From Apostichopus japonicus (Eukaryota > Echinodermata > Holothuroidea > Aspidochirotida > Stichopodidae), in NCBI RefSeq assembly GCF_037975245.1, contig NC_092563.1, positions 14,002,001-14,066,000 on the forward strand: a stretch of DNA of 64,000 bases. Reading direction: 5' to 3'. The stretch's first letter is position 1, and the number at the start of each line of letters is the position of its first letter. The position numbers and the translations under genes are program-made. The notes beneath the pieces were generated by a model. That model ran no database searches, was not told the DNA's origin, and worked only from the letters and a program-made list of their open reading frames with translations. This document shows positions 60,421 to 64,000 of this stretch, piece by piece.

Positions 60421-61748
60421 AAGAATGATAATAACTATAAAATGCATCGTTTGAGATATAACCTATATAATGAAAACCAATCGAAGTTGTTCTGGCCTAC
60501 TTTGCTTTCACTATGATTAAACAATGACTGCATACAAACTTAGCAAAGACAAACATGTGGGGTAAAGTAAAAAAAATTCCCCATTCGGAGGGCCTCTTGT
60601 AACAATTTAATAACTGAATAGTTCAGTGAATCGTGATATTTGTTATTTTTGACTATTTTTGCTCTTCATGTAACATCTGTCTGCTACGAACTGCGGAGTT
60701 TCAGCAGTGTCTTACAATGCCCTATAGTGCATTTCACGACTGTGGCTAATAGCCTATGTAATATACCTCAATGGACGGGGAAATGAATGGATGTTGTAAT
60801 GTTTATTGTATTACTGTGTTGATGCACTGATGTATCATCTACTTTATGGTGCTATTATTGACTGCTTTCCTTTTTCCTTTTTAAAAAAAAATTAATACTG
60901 CTTTCTTATCTCTTCGGAGGGAGGGGATGGGTAGGTGTGGGGAAGGTTAGGTATGGATAGGTGCAACTCTGGATACCAGTTTAATTAATTATAATTTGTT
61001 CATAGCAGTTCACAAGCGGTTGTATACTCTGTCCACAGATGCCCTGCCTTAATGTGTTAACCATATAACACAAATGGGACAGGTTGTTTCTTGGGGGTGG
61101 GATGGGGGGGGGGTGTAGGGACGATCAGAGAGGACAGGGTAATGAAAGGGACATGGAAGCCAACTGCATTCATACTAATTTTGTCATTCACAAGTTCACA
61201 GCCTATTTAAATGTGGCCAGATGCCTTATTTAAATGTGTAAAAGTATTAGGCCTATCTATACATATTTGATATTATAATAACATTACGGTATATGTCTGA
61301 TCAGTGTGTGGTCGCCTGTCTGTTTGTGCAACCGTATCATTGCCAAAGCAATACAGAGCAGATCATCCCGACTTCAATCCATAACAATATACCCCGTCGG
61401 ATAACCGATTCATCTTGGTCGTTTCGGTTATACCATGATGCTAAGGGTTAACTGTGTGTATATGTGCTCCATAATGATAATAATATTAATCAAGAGATTA
61501 CACCATATTGCCCTCACTTACATTTGTGAAACTATATGTAAATCACAGACTGATCAAATGTTTGAGTACAGTTCGCTTCATTCCGTACTCGTTACAAAAA
61601 AATTACAGAGATGCCAAAACTTTTACTATAAAAACGAAAATAATAATCATAATTATATCATAATCATAATTACAATCATAACCATAATTCTAATCGTAAT
61701 CATAAACATAATCATAAATAAAAGTTAACAACAGTATAATCTGAGAGT
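60421..61748. other. non-coding stretch with an (ATAATC)-like tract
   Basis: A G run lies at 61104-61113 and an imperfect hexanucleotide tract of CATAAT/CGTAAT units at 61639-61722. No gene was recognised. Confidence 0.55.
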
Positions 61749-62138
61749 GTGCTAACTTGCCATATGGTTGACCAGCTGTACAAACAAGATCAACATCTTT
61801 TCCAAGAGAGAAACCGCATTTTCGATGATAGAATGTTCCGCTTTTCGAAAATTTCGGAAAATTGTGCAGCTAAAATGGGAATTTCTTTGGAAAGTGAGTT
61901 GAACGCTTTCGAAAATTACGGTATTGAAACTATAAGATATAAGATAACAGAAATTGCTTTATGTATAGTTGCAATATCAGGTTTAAGAAAAGGGGGAATG
62001 TGTTGTTTGTTAAGTTTTGGTTTCGGTTTTAGGTATATTCTAGAAGGATCTACCCTCCCTCCCCCGCGTCGCGCACACAGCAGACACCCCTCCTCTCATA
62101 CACGTCCTTATGTCTTGTCATTTCATAACAGGATTTAA
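61749..62138 (+). CDS. unrecognised open frame, doubtful
   Basis: The frame is 129 codons long from a GTG at 61749; the first ATG is at 61764. The N-terminal half has mixed charged and hydrophobic residues (segments such as LYKQDQHLFQERNRIFDDRM and ESELNAFENYG) and looks more protein-like than the other frames in the window. A hydrophobic stretch, ALCIVAISG, follows, and the last 30 residues are Pro/Arg/His/Ser-rich from C-rich DNA. I recognise no domain and see no promoter, splice sites or neighbours in support. It may be a spurious frame. Confidence 0.12.
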   Translation: MLTCHMVDQLYKQDQHLFQERNRIFDDRMFRFSKISENCAAKMGISLESELNAFENYGIETIRYKITEIALCIVAISGLRKGGMCCLLSFGFGFRYILEGSTLPPPRRAHSRHPSSHTRPYVLSFHNRI

Positions 62139-63875
62139 TTTATTAAGTACTATAGCTTTCACTATTTATAAAATGTGAAATAATTGCAGCTATGTGCAAT
62201 GTTTTGTCTTCTAGGGGCAGGAAGAGGATAGGGCAACGTGTTTCAGCGTTGTTGCTATAGCAACAGAGGATACAAATGTATAATTCATATTCGTTTAAAT
62301 GAAAAAGAAAAAACCCTACAACCTACCCACCCACGGCCCCCCACGGATGTTTTTTCGTCCAAAGAGCCAGTTGACGTTACCAGCAATATGCCAGTTTTAT
62401 ATAGGAATCCCTACAATATCGAGTGACTTGAAAAGTACTTACTGTTAGTTTGAACCTAGCTAAAGGTTACATTTGAATGTTGTTTTTTTCTTTTCAATTC
62501 TTACATTCACTTTGAAAAAAAAAAACATTTAATTACCTTTTTTATTTTCTTGTATTTTGCGTCATCACAAGATTACAACAATGAGGCATTCTTTCTTTCT
62601 TTCTTCTTGAGCACTTTGTTCATTTATTTGTTTATTTCTTTAAAATATATCTATATTTTTGTTCACAAAGTTGTTGTATAATCAGTGTGAATTTCCCCAT
62701 AAATCTGCAGTTGATTTATCTCCCACCCCAGTGGAGACTTGAGATATACTATATTTCTCCATAACTTGATCAACAGTATAAAGTAACGAGCATATAAATA
62801 AAGGCATAAAAACAGAAAATGAAAAAGAAAAGAAAAAAGGTAACTTGAAAAGTAAAGAACAGAGAAAGACAGAGAAAGTGTGAGACAGACTTTTTTTCTC
62901 CTTTTTGTCCCCAATCACCTTACAAGACTTCTCTAGGCGCCTACTTTGTTATAGAAAGAACATCAACCCCTTGTCTCATACCGAGCATTATATTCCCCTA
63001 ACATGATTTTAATTCCACTTGTCGGTTCGAAAATTTGATTGCTTAGTAAATCCGTAATCTTCAAAAGGATTTCCAATGAAGTGTGGATGAAGCCATTTTT
63101 TTGTCCAAGATACAAAAAGTACGCTTATAAGAGGAGACACCCGTCTTTATTTTGCCTCTCTCGTGTGCCCCCTTTTCGTTTGAGTCACAAGTGTAATTTG
63201 CTCGTGGACGTTATCAAGAAAAAAGAAGGGGGTGAAAAAGATGCAGAAAAAAAAAACAGGGAAAAGAGAGAGAGAGAGATATGAAGAAGATGATGTAAAG
63301 AAGAGAAAAAAATATATGCTCAAGCCATCTGGTTTGACGGAAGATATATATCGTTCATCACCGGCATAAATGGCGAAATACACTAACATGTCCTCCATCA
63401 TTTAGTGGGTGAGAATTGAAAACTCAAACAAAAATTGCTCTGCACCTCTCAATCTTTCTCTATACTGTTTTTGTTTTTTTTTTTTGTCATCAAAAGGCAG
63501 AGGGGGGAAAAGGGGGGAAAAAAAGAGAAGGAAAGAAAAAGAAAAAGATAAGATAAAAAAAATGGAATCGCGAAAAATGTTTGAGTTTCTGATTTATGTC
63601 TTAGAGTTTTGATTATAACTATATTTGAATTTCTTATTCTCCTGGTTGTCGTCTGCGATCCAAAAAAGGGGGCAGTAAAAAAGTTGATGTTTGCGTACGT
63701 CAGTGGGGAATGACACACAAATGGCTACTAAAAATGACAATATTCTATAGATGGATGGCTTGTTAGATCCTGGATGGGAAATTACTAACTGTTTATAGAG
63801 ATTGTTACATTTTGGATTCTGTTTCATAGGTCTGGGAGAATGGCATCCATTTACAAATTGTTCGTTATAGATGAA
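62139..63875. other. non-coding stretch, no gene seen
   Basis: AT-rich with A/G-rich runs at 63220-63300 and 63490-63560, which create Lys/Glu/Arg-rich frames on the plus strand and Phe/Ser/Leu-rich ones on the minus strand. Nothing recognised. Confidence 0.5.
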
Positions 63876-63889
63876 TATATATATACATA

Positions 63890-63941
<52 letters not shown>
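63876..63941 (+). repeat. (TA)n microsatellite
   Basis: TA dinucleotide tract with CATA and GTATA interruptions at its left end. Confidence 0.95.
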
Positions 63942-63944
<3 letters not shown>

Positions 63945-64000
63945 GGCAATGACCGAGCTTGCGAGAGTTCATTAAAATCAGATCTGGAAGATTAAAGATA

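Overview
This 64 kb window looks like non-coding DNA from an animal nuclear genome. It is AT-rich, full of (TA)n, (ATT)n and homopolymer runs, and no open reading frame is long or recognisable enough to call as a gene. The transposon types (hAT-type miniature elements, a foldback MITE that starts GGCCCTATTT, and a Penelope-type hammerhead motif) fit a marine invertebrate, and I lean weakly towards an echinoderm such as a sea cucumber. That is a recollection of sequence style, not something tested. I found no rRNA, tRNA or CRISPR array. A few short exon-like segments with good splice acceptors suggest the window could be intronic or intergenic space of a spliced gene, but none can be assigned to a family.

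Layout. 0-12 kb: a hAT MITE with an 8-bp target duplication (1470-1850), a triplicated 113-bp unit carrying an exon-like segment (4025-4366), two local duplications (6989-7684 and 7805-8215), a 156-bp near-perfect palindrome set in TA repeats (9649-9804), a 35-bp minisatellite and a 450-bp pentanucleotide array. 12.9-26.6 kb: one large tandem array of a roughly 890-bp monomer, in about 13 full or partial copies, broken by three different insertions (285 bp, 3.07 kb and 641 bp). The 3.07-kb insertion has terminal inverted repeats and seven internal modules dense in direct repeats of AGGTCA. 27.9-36.1 kb: a 21-bp minisatellite, a possible hAT remnant, a possible retrotransposon gag remnant and an 11-copy array of a 68-bp unit whose first copy is split off by an insertion. 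36-46 kb: a second copy of the hAT MITE with a perfect 8-bp target duplication (41022-41370), a 137-bp foldback MITE and a tandem array of about 145-bp units. 46-64 kb: mostly simple-sequence DNA, a C-rich tract, a degraded hAT-like element, and a Penelope-type terminus with a minimal hammerhead ribozyme fold at 57535-57577.

No set of genes works together here. The parts are linked by mobile-element biology: the two hAT MITEs are relatives mobilised by the same kind of transposase, and the sequence beside the hammerhead motif at 57.6 kb is the same sequence that forms both arms of the palindrome at 9.7 kb, so both loci probably descend from one Penelope-like family.
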